A DNA stretch of 64,000 nt. Source: CAIRTM01 sp963723235 (GTDB lineage Bacteria > Desulfobacterota > WTBG01 > CAIYCZ01 > CAIRTM01). The notes under the pieces are model-generated. The model was given only the letters and a program-made list of their open reading frames with translations. It searched no databases and was not told the origin of the DNA. The stretch covers positions 124,001 through 188,000 of the forward strand of contig CAVRPV010000011.1 in assembly GCA_963723235.1 (NCBI GenBank), in the 5' to 3' direction. This document shows positions 18,370-27,659 of this stretch, piece after piece. Position 1 is the first letter of the stretch. Every line of letters starts with the position of its first letter. A program made the position numbers and the translations under genes.

Positions 18370-18433
18370 AAGTGTCACAGGTCGCTTCGGTTTATGCCCA
18401 CTGTTTACGTGGTGCTCTGTATTTATCGCCCTT

Positions 18434-18814
18434 CTAGCGCCTCTTATGTCTTCCCCCTGTCCGCTGATTGTTGAACCATGCACGAGCCAGAAGGATCGTC
18501 AATATGGCGTGGAGCACCACCGCCGGCCACAACAGGCTCCCGACCCACTCGCCGCTCATGCCCAGCCAGGCGAGGTACAGTGTGGCGAGCAGGCTGTAAG
18601 TCAACATTGCCGGCAGCCCGGAGGTGGCATCGCCGGCCGGCCAGCAGGCCAGGCCCAGGGCAATCAAAGCGATGCCGGCCACCCGGGCTACCGGGATGGA
18701 AACACCGGTAAGTTCTGCGCCGAACAACAGCCGCCCGACGAGCGACGGCACAATCAGCAGCGCCACGCCAGTCGCGGCTTCGCCAACAGCGGCAAAAACA
18801 AGCACCTTTTTCAT
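18434..18814 (-). CDS. Small four-helix membrane protein between two sulfatases
   Basis: A 126-residue hydrophobic protein with four predicted helices and a basic tail (GGRHKRR). The ATG at 18814 follows AAGGATGTG. It lies 53 bases after sulfatase B and in the same direction, so it is probably cotranscribed with it. The frame is intact although both neighbours are interrupted. The family is not recognised; it could be a small DoxX- or YidH-like membrane protein. Confidence 0.65.
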   Translation of the reverse strand: MKKVLVFAAVGEAATGVALLIVPSLVGRLLFGAELTGVSIPVARVAGIALIALGLACWPAGDATSGLPAMLTYSLLATLYLAWLGMSGEWVGSLLWPAVVLHAILTILLARAWFNNQRTGGRHKRR

Positions 18815-18866
18815 CACATCCTTTCTACGCCTTTCGCGCCAGAGGTCCCGTGTTGCGCATCCGCCG

Positions 18867-21370
18867 CTAGTCACGGGCCCCGGCAACGGTCTTGTGCATC
18901 TGCTCGCGTTCCTCTGCAGTCACCTGTTCCGTCTCGAGATTGAAGGTGAGCTTGTTGATCGTGCCGGTGAACTTGAACGGAGAGTCGTAGCGATACTCCA
19001 GCATCGCGACGCCGGTACGCGTGTCGCTGCCGATATCGAAGGTTTCGTCCTCCGGGAACGTGATCGGGGTCGAGTGTGCTCCATGGAATTTCTGGCCACT
19101 TCCTTGCCGTCCACGGAGAGCACGCCTGTGCCTCCCTTGCCCAGGCCCGGGCCATCGGACTTGAAGTCGAAGACGATGGTGTGCTTGCCCGGCACTCAGC
19201 TCGGGACCCGTCCCAGATCGTGCGCTTGAGGTCGAGCAGGTTGTAGAGGAACACCGGCTTGCCCCGGCGAATACCCCCCACACCCTTGCTCAGGAAGAGC
19301 CCGTAGCCGCCGAAGCGGCCGCCGTCGGTGACGATCATGCCTTCCGCGCCCCCTTTGGGGATCGTGACCTCGGCGGTGATGGTGTACGACTTGTTCAGGA
19401 TGCTCGGAGCGCCGCTGTTGGGCACGCCGGACAGCGCGCCCGAGTAGGTGAAGACCATTCGTCCCGCCGTGAGGTTCGGCCGCGGCGCGTTCCAGCGTGC
19501 AGTGACGAGTTGTCGAGCGGCAGCACGTCATGCTTCTGGTCGCCTCTGCGTAGAAGAGCTCCTGCATCTGCTTGAGCTTCTCCGGCATCTTGGCCGCCAG
19601 GTCGTTGAATTCGGTGGGGTCCTCCGGCGACGTTGTAGAGCTCCCACTTGTACCCGGTGATCACGTCGGGCGCGGGCTTGGTGCTCAGTTCCCACGGCAG
19701 CGTCGCCGGGGTCGTGCATGCCACCCACCCGTCATGGTAAATGGCGCGGTTGCCGAGCATCTCGAAATATTGCGTCGTGCGCCTGGACGCGGCGTTGGCG
19801 TTCGCCTTGTCCCAGGTGTAGGCCATGCTCACGCCGTCCATGGGGCGCTGCTTGATGCCGTTGAGCGTTTCCGGCGCCGGGATGCCGGTCGCCTCGAGGA
19901 TGGTCGGAACGATGTCGATGACATGGTGAAACTGGCGGCGAATGCCGCCTGCGTCGTTGATGTGGCCGGGCCACGACATGGCCATGCCCTGGGCCGTGCC
20001 GCCGAAATGCGACGCCACCTGCTTCATCCACTTGAACGGCGTGTCCATCGCCCATGCCCAGGGCGCCGCAAAGTGCGGGAAGGTCTTGTCCGATCCCCAG
20101 AACTCGTACCAGAGCAACTGGTCCTTGACCGGCACGGGAACGCCATTGAAGGTGGTGAACTCGTTCGGCGTGCCGTTGAGCATGCCCTCCGGCGCTCGCG
20201 CCGTTGTCGCCGCTGATGTAGATGATCAGGGTGTTGTCGAGCTGGCCCAGGTCTTCGACAGCCTGGATGACGCGGCCGATCTCGTGGTCGGTGTAGGCGA
20301 GGTAAGCCCCGTAGACGTCGGCCTGCTTGATGAAGAGCTTCTTCTCCTCCAAACCCGAGGGAATCCCACTCCGGCAGTTCCTTCGGCCACGGCGTCAGCT
20401 GAGCGTTCTCGGGCATGATGCCCAGCCGCTTCTGGTTGGCGAAGATGGTCTCGCGAATCTTGTTCCAGCCCTCGTCGAACAGGTGCATGTCGCTGATCTT
20501 CTTGATCCACTCCGGCGTCGGATGATGCGGCGCGTGCGTGCCGCCCGGCACGTAATAGACAAAGAACGGCTTGTCGGGCGCGATCGGCCTTGATCTGCTT
20601 CATGTACTGGATCGCTTCGTCGGCCATGGCCGTGGTCAGGTTCCAGCCCGGTTTGCCCTCGAAGGGATAGATGGCCGTCGTATTGCGGTACAGGTTCGGC
20701 TGCCACTGGCTGGCGTCGCCGCCGACGAAGCCGTAGAAGTACTCGAAGCCCATGCCGTTCGGCCACTGGTCGAAGGGCCCGGCCTGGGTCGCCTGATAAA
20801 AGGGCGTGTTGTGGTTCTTGCCGAACCACGAGGTCGCATACCCGTTCTCCTTCAGGATCTCACCGATGGTGCCGTTTTCCTTCCGGATGATCGAGTCGTA
20901 GCCCGGGAACCCTGTCGCAATTTCGCCCACGACCCCAAAGCCGGCCACGTGATGGTTGCGGCCGGTGATGAGAGCCGCGCGTGTGGGCGAGGAGAGCGAC
21001 GTGGAGTGAAAATTCGTATAGCGCAGCCCGCTTTTCGCGATGCGATCCAGTGCCGGTGTCGGGACGACGCCGCCGAAGGTGCCCGGCGCGCCAAACCCGC
21101 AATCGTCGGTCATGATGAGCAGCACATTGGGCGCGCCCTTGGGCGGCACCACGCGCGGCGCCCACCACGCTGTCGACTCCGAGGCCTTCTCCTTGATCAC
21201 GCCGCCGAATTTCGGATCAGGCGGCGGGAGTTGCTTCCCGTCGATGGTGACGGTGGCGGTGGGCGAACCGGGTGTGCCGGTGATCTGCTGGGCCATAGCC
21301 TGCGCCCGGGGTGGTCAAAACGGCCGTGCTCAGCACTCCGTATAAGAAAATTCCTCTGTTGGGTTTTCAT
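18867..21370 (-). CDS. Sulfatase B: large exported arylsulfatase, Ser-type (several frameshifts)
   Basis: A paralogue of sulfatase A with the same layout: MKTQQRNFL signal peptide (broken), AQQITGTPGSP, LLIMTDDCGFG, GKNHNTP, GTHAPHHP, ISGDNGASA and the same C-terminal extension ('GGRFGGYGLFLSKG', 'DETFDIGSDTRTG'). At the activation site the sequence is SLSSPTRAALITGR, with serine (codon TCC) where sulfatase A has cysteine. It should therefore need an enzyme able to oxidise serine to formylglycine. About seven single-base breaks divide it. AGGGG lies six bases before the ATG at 21370. Confidence 0.9.
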
Positions 21371-21436
21371 ATGCTTCCCCTTTCTGCAATTTGATTTTTA
21401 AAACCCAAAGAACATGCAAGCGTGCATCCGCACACA

Positions 21437-22150
21437 TCAATTGATCCAGCCTTCCGCCTGAAATCGTATTTTGAGTTGATCGGCTATTTCCTTGGCGGTC
21501 TGTTTGGCCCGGCCCTCAACTTTGTCGCTGCCGCTTTCTTCCCCATAAATACTCATCCCGCTGCTGACAATGAGCCCAGCGGGATTATGTGTGGCAAGCA
21601 ACACGGCAACTCCCAGCGCTCCTCCGGGTTTTTTTGAGCCTTCCGCATCTGTTTCACCTGATCCGAGCTTGCGCAAGCCCTGGTTCGTCACTTGAAAGCC
21701 TTCGACCATGGCTTTCAAATCAGTGTTGCCTGCCCCAAAGCCCAGGCCGATGCGCGCGGTCTCATCTCCCTTGGAGTAGGAAATAAGATAGCCCTTGATA
21801 ACCAGATCGTTAATCTGCGGCATTGTGCCCTGCACAGCATGTACCGCCTGCATTCCCATAGCATTGATCTCGTTAACCAGTTCCTGCTCGATCTCAGCAC
21901 CAAGCGTGCGGCCCTCTGCAATTTGCTGAGGTGTTTGGGTTGTGCCGCCTTGAGGGAACTCGCCGGCAAGTGCGGATTCGGGCGGAATATCAGCCGGCGT
22001 GGCTGCAAAATCATGTACCCAGATAGTGACAGGCCGCGGGAGTTGTTTGGATACGAGCACCTGACGGTTGGAAATTTTGGTTTCGGCGCACCCGATAGTC
22101 AGGCACAGAGCGACAAATAGAATACCTGTAACAGTGCATAGTTTGTTCAT
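21437..22150 (-). CDS. DUF4410-type lipoprotein
   Basis: A 237-residue intact frame with a signal peptide and lipobox (CLTIG-C at about residue 21). 'VTIWVHDFAATPADIP', 'GAEIEQELVNEINAMGMQA' and 'DLVIKGYLISYSKGDETARIGLGFG' are characteristic of the DUF4410 family. It is expected to be anchored in the periplasm. The function is unknown; its position in front of sulfatase B, same strand, suggests a role in the same envelope process. Confidence 0.8.
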   Translation of the reverse strand: MNKLCTVTGILFVALCLTIGCAETKISNRQVLVSKQLPRPVTIWVHDFAATPADIPPESALAGEFPQGGTTQTPQQIAEGRTLGAEIEQELVNEINAMGMQAVHAVQGTMPQINDLVIKGYLISYSKGDETARIGLGFGAGNTDLKAMVEGFQVTNQGLRKLGSGETDAEGSKKPGGALGVAVLLATHNPAGLIVSSGMSIYGEESGSDKVEGRAKQTAKEIADQLKIRFQAEGWIN

Positions 22151-22212
22151 GGCTTCTCCTTTAAAAATGGTTTATGTGCTATGATAACGTGATTTATTGG
22201 TTTTTTTTAAAT

Positions 22213-22432
22213 TTGTAGGCCGGACTAAATCCCGCAGGGCGGGATGAGTCCGGCAGTTTTGCATTGTCTTTTTGTGCCGGACACGCTGCGCTTTGTCAGG
22301 CCTACAATGCCACGGTTTCCAACCTGTCAAATTCGACCAGTAAGCATTGTAATGTAGGTCGGACTAAACGAATGATCCGGCGGTTATCAACCTTATTGCC
22401 GGACACGCTGCGCTTTGTCCGGCCTACAAATG
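22213..22432. repeat. GTAG-REP cluster downstream of RAYT gene
   Basis: GTAGGCCGGACTAAATCCCG...GCGGGATGAGTCCGGC (22217-22255) has GTAG plus a clear imperfect palindrome. An inverted REP (ending GGCCTAC near 22305), the conserved linker 'CACGGTTTCCAACCTGTC', a plus-oriented GTAGGTCGGAC and another inverted copy (ending 22427) follow. Confidence 0.85.
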
Positions 22433-22496
22433 TTTCATAACGTTTAGTTCATTTCTGGCGTTTACCTTAGCTGTCCGGCATATGAGAATCCGCCAT

Positions 22497-23015
22497 CTAT
22501 TCAAAATCCATATCCTGTGTGGATTGGGGCACAGCCGAGCCCCAATTGTTTTCATACAAACCCTGCTTAACAGCTTGCTTAAAAGAACTGTGCTCCCACT
22601 CTATCGGCCTTTGCACATATCCATGCTTTACCGGATTATAATGAATATAATCCATATGCCTGCGCCAATCCACATCATCCCGGATCAGATGTTCCCAAAA
22701 ACGCGGTTGCCAAACAGCCTTTTCCCGGCGCGCATTGCATTCCGCAGCAATGCCGACAGAAAAGAACCTCTTTATCATCATCCAGCGTGTGGAAAAATCA
22801 TGGTCTTTGCCGGGCAGCGTCCATATGCAATGAAGATGATCCGGCATTACCGCGATAGCATCAATTTCAAAAGGCCTTTTTGCCATGACATGTTTCAATG
22901 CGAGCCGGAGCCGTTCAACCGCATCTTTATTGGTCAATAAATGTCTGCGGCCATGTGTTACAACGGTAAAAAAGTAACAGCCTCCGTCCGCATATGCCCT
23001 TTTATAGATACGCAT
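22497..23015 (-). CDS. REP-associated tyrosine transposase (RAYT, IS200-like Y1 family)
   Basis: A 172-residue intact protein. It has GGCYFFTVVTHGRRHLLT, the HUH motif in VMPDHLHCIWTLP, the linker DFSTRWMMIKRFFS and WQPRFWEHLIRDD. The catalytic tyrosine region is HMDYIHYNPVKHG. This order is diagnostic of the RAYT subfamily, single-strand nucleases that cut at REP sequences. Dense GTAG-REP clusters flank it on both sides (22213-22432 and 23060-23235), and many REPs lie elsewhere in the window. It sits inside the sulfatase region and is one of the few undamaged genes there. Confidence 0.93.
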   Translation of the reverse strand: MRIYKRAYADGGCYFFTVVTHGRRHLLTNKDAVERLRLALKHVMAKRPFEIDAIAVMPDHLHCIWTLPGKDHDFSTRWMMIKRFFSVGIAAECNARREKAVWQPRFWEHLIRDDVDWRRHMDYIHYNPVKHGYVQRPIEWEHSSFKQAVKQGLYENNWGSAVPQSTQDMDFE

Positions 23016-23054
23016 GATATTATTTTCTTATGTGTCCGTTATTTGTCACCCATT

Positions 23055-23235
23055 ATTGCCGGACATGCTGCGCTTTGTCCGGCCTACAATGCAACGATTT
23101 TTAACTCGTCAAATTTGAGCAGTAAGAATTTTAATGTAGGCCGGACTAAATCCCGCAGAGCGGGATGAGTCCGGCGGTTTTTTTATGTGTCAACCATTAT
23201 TGCCGGACATGCTGCGCTTTGTCCGGCCTACAATA
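23055..23235. repeat. GTAG-REP cluster upstream of RAYT gene
   Basis: It consists of an inverted REP (GCCGGACATGC...GTCCGGCCTAC, ending about 23089), the linker 'CAATGCAACGATTTTTAACT', a plus REP (GTAGGCCGGACTAAATCCCG, 23136 onward) and another inverted REP ending 23231. The arrangement repeats that at 22262-22430. Confidence 0.85.
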
Positions 23236-23269
23236 ATCAATGCCTTCAGGTTCGTTTCCGGCTTTTACC

Positions 23270-24526
23270 TTAATTCTCATCAAGCTTTATCACCAGGGGC
23301 GCATCGATTGCCTTCATCACATATGACGCAGGAAATCCGTTTTCCAGCAGCTGCGTCATCGCGTGCAAATATTTGCGGATATGATGAAAGAAATTGTTAT
23401 ATCCCGTGCACAGATACTGCAGGCCCGGTTCATTCGCACTTGTTGTTGCAAAGCGATGCTTGGGGCAGCCGCCCTGACAGGCCGCCAAAACGCCGCACTC
23501 GCGGCACTCCTGCGGCAGGGCTGTTTCCTTTGACGTGCCGAACCCCGATTGCAGCGACTTATCCACCATCGCGGGAAGATCGCCGGTAAGAATGTTCCCG
23601 AGCTTATACTGCGGATACACACAGTGGTCGCAGGCATAGACATCGCCGTTGTGTTCAATCACCAGTGAGCGGCCGCACTGTTTTGCATGGATGCAGACCG
23701 GCGAGGGGTTGCCGATCCAGGCATTGAGCGCCCACTCGAAGTTCATGACAAAAACTGTGCCCACATCATGGCGCACCCACTCGTCATACACGGCGATAAG
23801 AAATTCGCCATAGTCCTCAGGTGTGACCGACCAGGGGGTGACCTGCGTATTGTTTTCCTGTTGGTCAAGCGCAGCAGGGCAGGCAAGGCGCAGGCCGCCT
23901 GCGCCGGCTCGGCAAGCCGCTCGACAACGGGCGCAAACTGTATGAACTCGATCCCCTCATCCCGAAAAAACCGGTATACGTCCAGGGGCCGCTGTTGCTG
24001 TTTCACGGGCAACGCAGGCCAGCACGTTATAGTCAACCTTGTGTTTCTGCAGCAGCCGCAATCCCCGCATGACGTTATCAAAGCTGCCCTTGCCGGCACG
24101 GTCGCGGCGATAGCGGTCGTGGATATCCTTCGGGCCGTCAATGCTGATGCCGACCATGAAGTTGTTTTGTTTGAGAAAGCGGCACCATGTGTCGTTAAGC
24201 AGCGTGCCATTGGTCTGCAGGGAATTGCTGATCGTCTTTTGTTTGGCAAAAGGCCGCTGCAGCTCGATGACTTTTTTAAAGAAATCTATTCCGAGCAGGG
24301 TAGGTTCCCCGCCCTGCCAGACGAACTCCACAACCGGCGTGGGCTGGGAGGTGATGTATTGCTTTATAAAGGCGGAAAGCACGTCATCGGGCATGCGGTA
24401 CTGCTCACCTGCGCCGAACAGCGCCTGCTTCTCAAGATAAAAGCAGTACTCGCAGTTGAGATTGCAGGCCGGGCCCGTGGGCTTGGCAAGCAGATGGATG
24501 CCCTGCGCGGCTTGCGGCCCGCCCAT
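23270..24526 (-). CDS. Anaerobic sulfatase-maturating enzyme 1 (radical SAM, SPASM; frameshifted)
   Basis: The radical-SAM motif CNLNCEYCFY (CX3CX2C) is followed by 'FVWQGGEPTLLG', 'NSLQTNGTLLND' and 'MVGISIDGPKDIHDRYR'. The C-terminal SPASM region binds extra Fe-S clusters (CIHAKQCGRS, ACDHCVYPQYKLGN, CRECGVLAACQGGCPKHR, YLCTGYNNFF). This is the anSME/AtsB family, which oxidises a Cys or Ser of a sulfatase to formylglycine. At least two breaks, near 23990 and 23810, separate the parts. A second enzyme of this kind lies at 29782. The ATG at 24526 begins the conserved frame; an upstream ATG would need another correction. Confidence 0.92.
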
Positions 24527-24620
24527 CGGACATATTGGGCATATACCTCATCAAAATTATAGTGTTGTTGGCTTACAATGTTATTTTGCTGCTGTTATTT
24601 TCTACAGATATCTCCGTTTG

Positions 24621-25663
24621 CTATTGTTGAAAAGCGAAAATGCGTTTCCAGTCGTTCTTCATGCTGATGACGGTCCAGCCCTCCTTCTGTGCGCCTCGCC
24701 ATGAGCGCATCGCTGAAGGTGCCGATCTTCGACGCCGGGCCGTAGGCAAACTCGCGTGCCGCGTCGTCGTGATGCACCAGCATCATCAGCGCGCACCGCC
24801 GCCGCCTGCGTCCACTCCAGCATCTGCTGGTCGCCGTCGGAGTTGCCGAAGGCGGCGATGGGCCGGCGGCCGATGTGCTGATTGATGCCGACCGGCTTGC
24901 CGGCCTTGTCGTCGATGAAGTTGAACTCCGGCAGCCGCACGAGCACCGGGCTTGCCGTCGCGCATCTCGAATTTCGTCTTGATGCTGCTGCCGATGACCT
25001 GCTCGGGCGGGATGCCGTAGACTTTTTCCGTCCAGGGGCGCATGAACTCGATGCCGCCGCCGGAGACGATGAAGGTCTTGAAGCCGTTGGCCCGCAGGTA
25101 GGCGAGCAGTTCGAGCATCGGCTGATAGACCATCTCGGTATAAGGCCGCTTGGTCTTGGGATGCTTCGCGGTGGCGAGCCAGTCCTTGACGATCTTGCTC
25201 GAACTCCGTCGGTGGTCATGCCGGCATGCGTGGCCATGACGATCTCGACGATGCGCCTGTCTCGCCGCCCGGCAAGCGCGCCTTTCACGTCGCCCTTGAG
25301 CAGCGAGGCGAAGGGCTCCTTGGTCCTTCCACTCCGGATGCTGCGGCGCCAGCGCCTTGACGCGGTCGAGGGCGAAGAGGAACTGGAAATACATCGGCTG
25401 CTCGGCCCACAGCGTGCCGTCATTGTCGAACGTGGCGATGCGCTCGGCCGGCGGCACGAAATCCGGCTGCGCCTTCCTTGGTTACCTTTGTCGACGAAAT
25501 CGATGATCGACTTGCTTGGCCGCGCCGTCGTTCCAGGAGGGCAGCGGATCGGCTGGCGCGTGCGACTGCGTCGCCGCGGAACGAGCAGCGATGACGGCAG
25601 CGCAATAGAGGCAAGCGGCGATCGTCTCAGATCAATTGCGACGTGCTCGTTTCGATGCGGCAT
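24621..25663 (-). CDS. HAD-family phosphatase, probably exported (frameshifted)
   Basis: After an alanine-rich, signal-like N-terminus ('AACLYCAAVIAARSAATQSH' in one frame) comes the HAD motif I FDNDGTLWAEQPMYFQ. 'FKTFIVSGGGIEFMRPW' (motif II) and 'AAFGNSDGDQQMLEWT' (motif IV) follow, ending TVISMKNDWKRIFAF. About six single-base breaks are needed. It resembles secreted HAD acid phosphatases often found near sulfatase genes. The high GC matches sulfatases A-C, suggesting a common origin. GGAG lies in front of the ATG at 25663. The substrate is unknown. Confidence 0.82.
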
Positions 25664-25693
25664 GGAATCGCTCCTTTCTGAGCTTAGATAGAA

Positions 25694-25719
25694 GCGGGCG
25701 GCTCTTGCGAGCCGCCCGC
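25694..25719 (-). terminator. GC-rich hairpin between sulfatase C and the HAD gene
   Basis: A perfect 11-bp stem, GCGGGCGGCTC/GAGCCGCCCGC, with a 4-nt loop, 20 bases after the sulfatase C stop. It has the same build as the sulfatase A terminator but only a short T-rich tail (TTCTAT). Confidence 0.6.
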
Positions 25720-25738
25720 TCAGTATTTGCCTATCGTC

Positions 25739-27405
25739 TTACTGCCCTTGTTTGGCTGCATGGCTGCCTCGATCTTCTGCTTTCACCGCATCGAGGTTGA
25801 AGCTCGCGCCCTTCTGCATGGGCGGATACTCGATGGCCGTCATGGCCAGCTTCGCCACTTCCTGCTGGACGAACACGAAGCGCCAGAACTCATACTGGAA
25901 CCAATCTGAAGTATTCCTGCGCTCCGTCCTTGGTCCCGTTTGACGGCCAACCCGTGCGCTCGAACGGATCGAGGCGCAGGTTGGTCAGGATACGGCACGT
26001 CGACGTGTGACTTTGGCGCCCAGCCAGCCGTCGGGCTGGTCGATGAAGCGATACTTGAAGTCGTCGATACGCACCGCGCCGAGCGTGCTTTCGCCGAAGT
26101 AGAAGATTTCGTGGCGTTCGACGGGCCTTTGCCGGTGATCAGCGTCCATCTGGTTGTAGCCATCAAGATGGTCCTTGTAGGTGCGTGTCGCCGAGTTTCT
26201 TACCCTTCAGCAGTTCGTCGGCGATGTTCGGATTGCCGGCCGCGGCGACGAAGGTCGGGAACCAGTCGAGGCCGGAGAAGATGCCGTTCTGAACCTTGTC
26301 CGCCGGCACTTTGCCGGGCCAGCGGATGATCGCACGGCACGCGGAAGCCGCCTTCCATGACGGTGCCCTTTGGTCTGCGCGAACGGCGTCTGTCCGCCAT
26401 CGGGCCAGGTGAAGACCTCGGTGCCGTTGTCGGTGGTAAACACGACGATGGTGTTGTCGTCCACGCCCATGTCCTTGAGCTTCTTCATGACGACGCCGAC
26501 GATGTCGTCGAGTCTGGGCCATGCCGGCTTCCTGGATGGACCAGCCATTCTTCGAGTTGCGCATCGTTCTCGTACTTGTCGGCGAGAGATGCGTGACGAT
26601 GTGCATGCGCGTCGGATTGAGCCAGAGGAAGAACGGCTTGTTGTCGGCCTTGGCCTTGTCCATGAACTTGATGGCGAGGTCGAGAATTTCGTCGTCCACG
26701 GTTTCCATCCGCTTGGGATAGAGCGTGCCGGCATCCTCGATCTTCTGCTTGCCGACCTTGCCCCAGCGCGGCATCACCGTCGGGTCGTCCGTGTCGGTCG
26801 CCCAGCTGTGGACCATGTTGCGCGGCCCGACTTTGTCCATGCAATTCCTGCGGGTAGTGCGGGATGCGCGGGGTCTTCCATCGCGTCGAGGTGATAGAGG
26901 TACCGAAGAATTCATCGAACCCGTGGACGGTGGGCAGGAATTCGTTGAGATCGCCAAGGTGGTTCTTGCCGAACTGGCCCGTGGCATAGCCCATGGCCTT
27001 AAGCGCGGTGGCAATCGTCAGCGCCTCGGCGGGCAGCCCGATTTTGGCGCCGGCCTGGCCGACCGTGGTCATGCCGGTGCGGATCGGCAATTCGCCGGTG
27101 ATGAAGTTGGCGCGGCCCGCCGTGCAACTCGCCTCGGCATAATAGTCGGTGAACAGCATGCCTTCCTTGGCCATCTTGTCGAGATTCGGCGTCTTGCCCG
27201 GCCATCATGCCGCGATGATAGGCGCCGATGTTCCAGCATGCCGATGTCGTCACCCATGATGACGACGATGTTGGGTTTGCTCCTCTGCTTGGGAGTATCA
27301 GCAGCTTGCGCCGTTGCTGTCAGCGGCACTCACCGTGAACCCTGCCAGCACGCATCCGACTGCCGCCCACTTGCGGGCCTTTCTCTTGAGATCTTCTTTT
27401 CTCAT
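25739..27405 (-). CDS. Sulfatase C: exported sulfatase with CTAGR site (several frameshifts)
   Basis: The N-terminus MRKEDLKRKARKWAAVG leads into a signal peptide, then (after a break) 'SKPNIVVIMGDDIGM' with the metal-binding Asp pair. 'AEASCTAGRANFITGELP' is the activation site, Cys-type with Ala-Gly in place of Pro-Ser. 'GQFGKNHLGDLNEFLPT', 'NPTRMHIVTHLS' and 'TTDNGTEVFTWPDGG' follow. The enzyme is of ordinary sulfatase length (about 550 residues) and lacks the extension of A and B. It needs about eight corrections. GGAGGACAG lies before the ATG at 27405. The last residues and the stop (25739, or 25720 in another frame) are uncertain. Its leader and upstream DNA closely match those of sulfatase D. 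Confidence 0.88.
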
Positions 27406-27544
27406 CACACTGTCCTCCTTGTTTGTGTTGACAATTCCCGGCAAGAACTATGGAAAACGGCTTTTCCGCATCTCATGTCTTCCCGGGTCTTTCTGTTGTG
27501 GACATCTTTGCTACATACGGTTGCCCATAATAAAGGGTGTTAAA

Positions 27545-27655
27545 AAGCCGGACACGAGCTTGATGGTATATGGCAATTGCAGGCCGGACAAAGCGAAGCA
27601 TGTCCGGCACTGGCGCAAGTTTGTAATGGAACAATGTTCTTTATCCGGCCTGCCT
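27545..27655. repeat. REP-like remnants
   Basis: AGGCCGGACAAAGCGAAGCATGTCCGGC (27590-27617, written here only as a palindrome of GGCCGGAC and GTCCGGC arms) and a trailing TCCGGCCTGCC. This is a variant of the GTAG-REP family without GTAG. Confidence 0.55.
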
Positions 27656-27659
27656 TGCG

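Noticed and set aside
16199..20216. Long plus-strand open frames opposite sulfatases A and B (for example 16199-16792, 17430-17981, 19572-20216, 20571-21401)
   Set aside because: They lie antisense to well-supported sulfatase coding sequence and result from high GC, which removes stop codons. They show no family resemblance.
22213..23235. REP clusters considered as a CRISPR array
   Set aside because: Units are palindromic, alternate in orientation and lack unique spacers of equal length; no cas genes are near.
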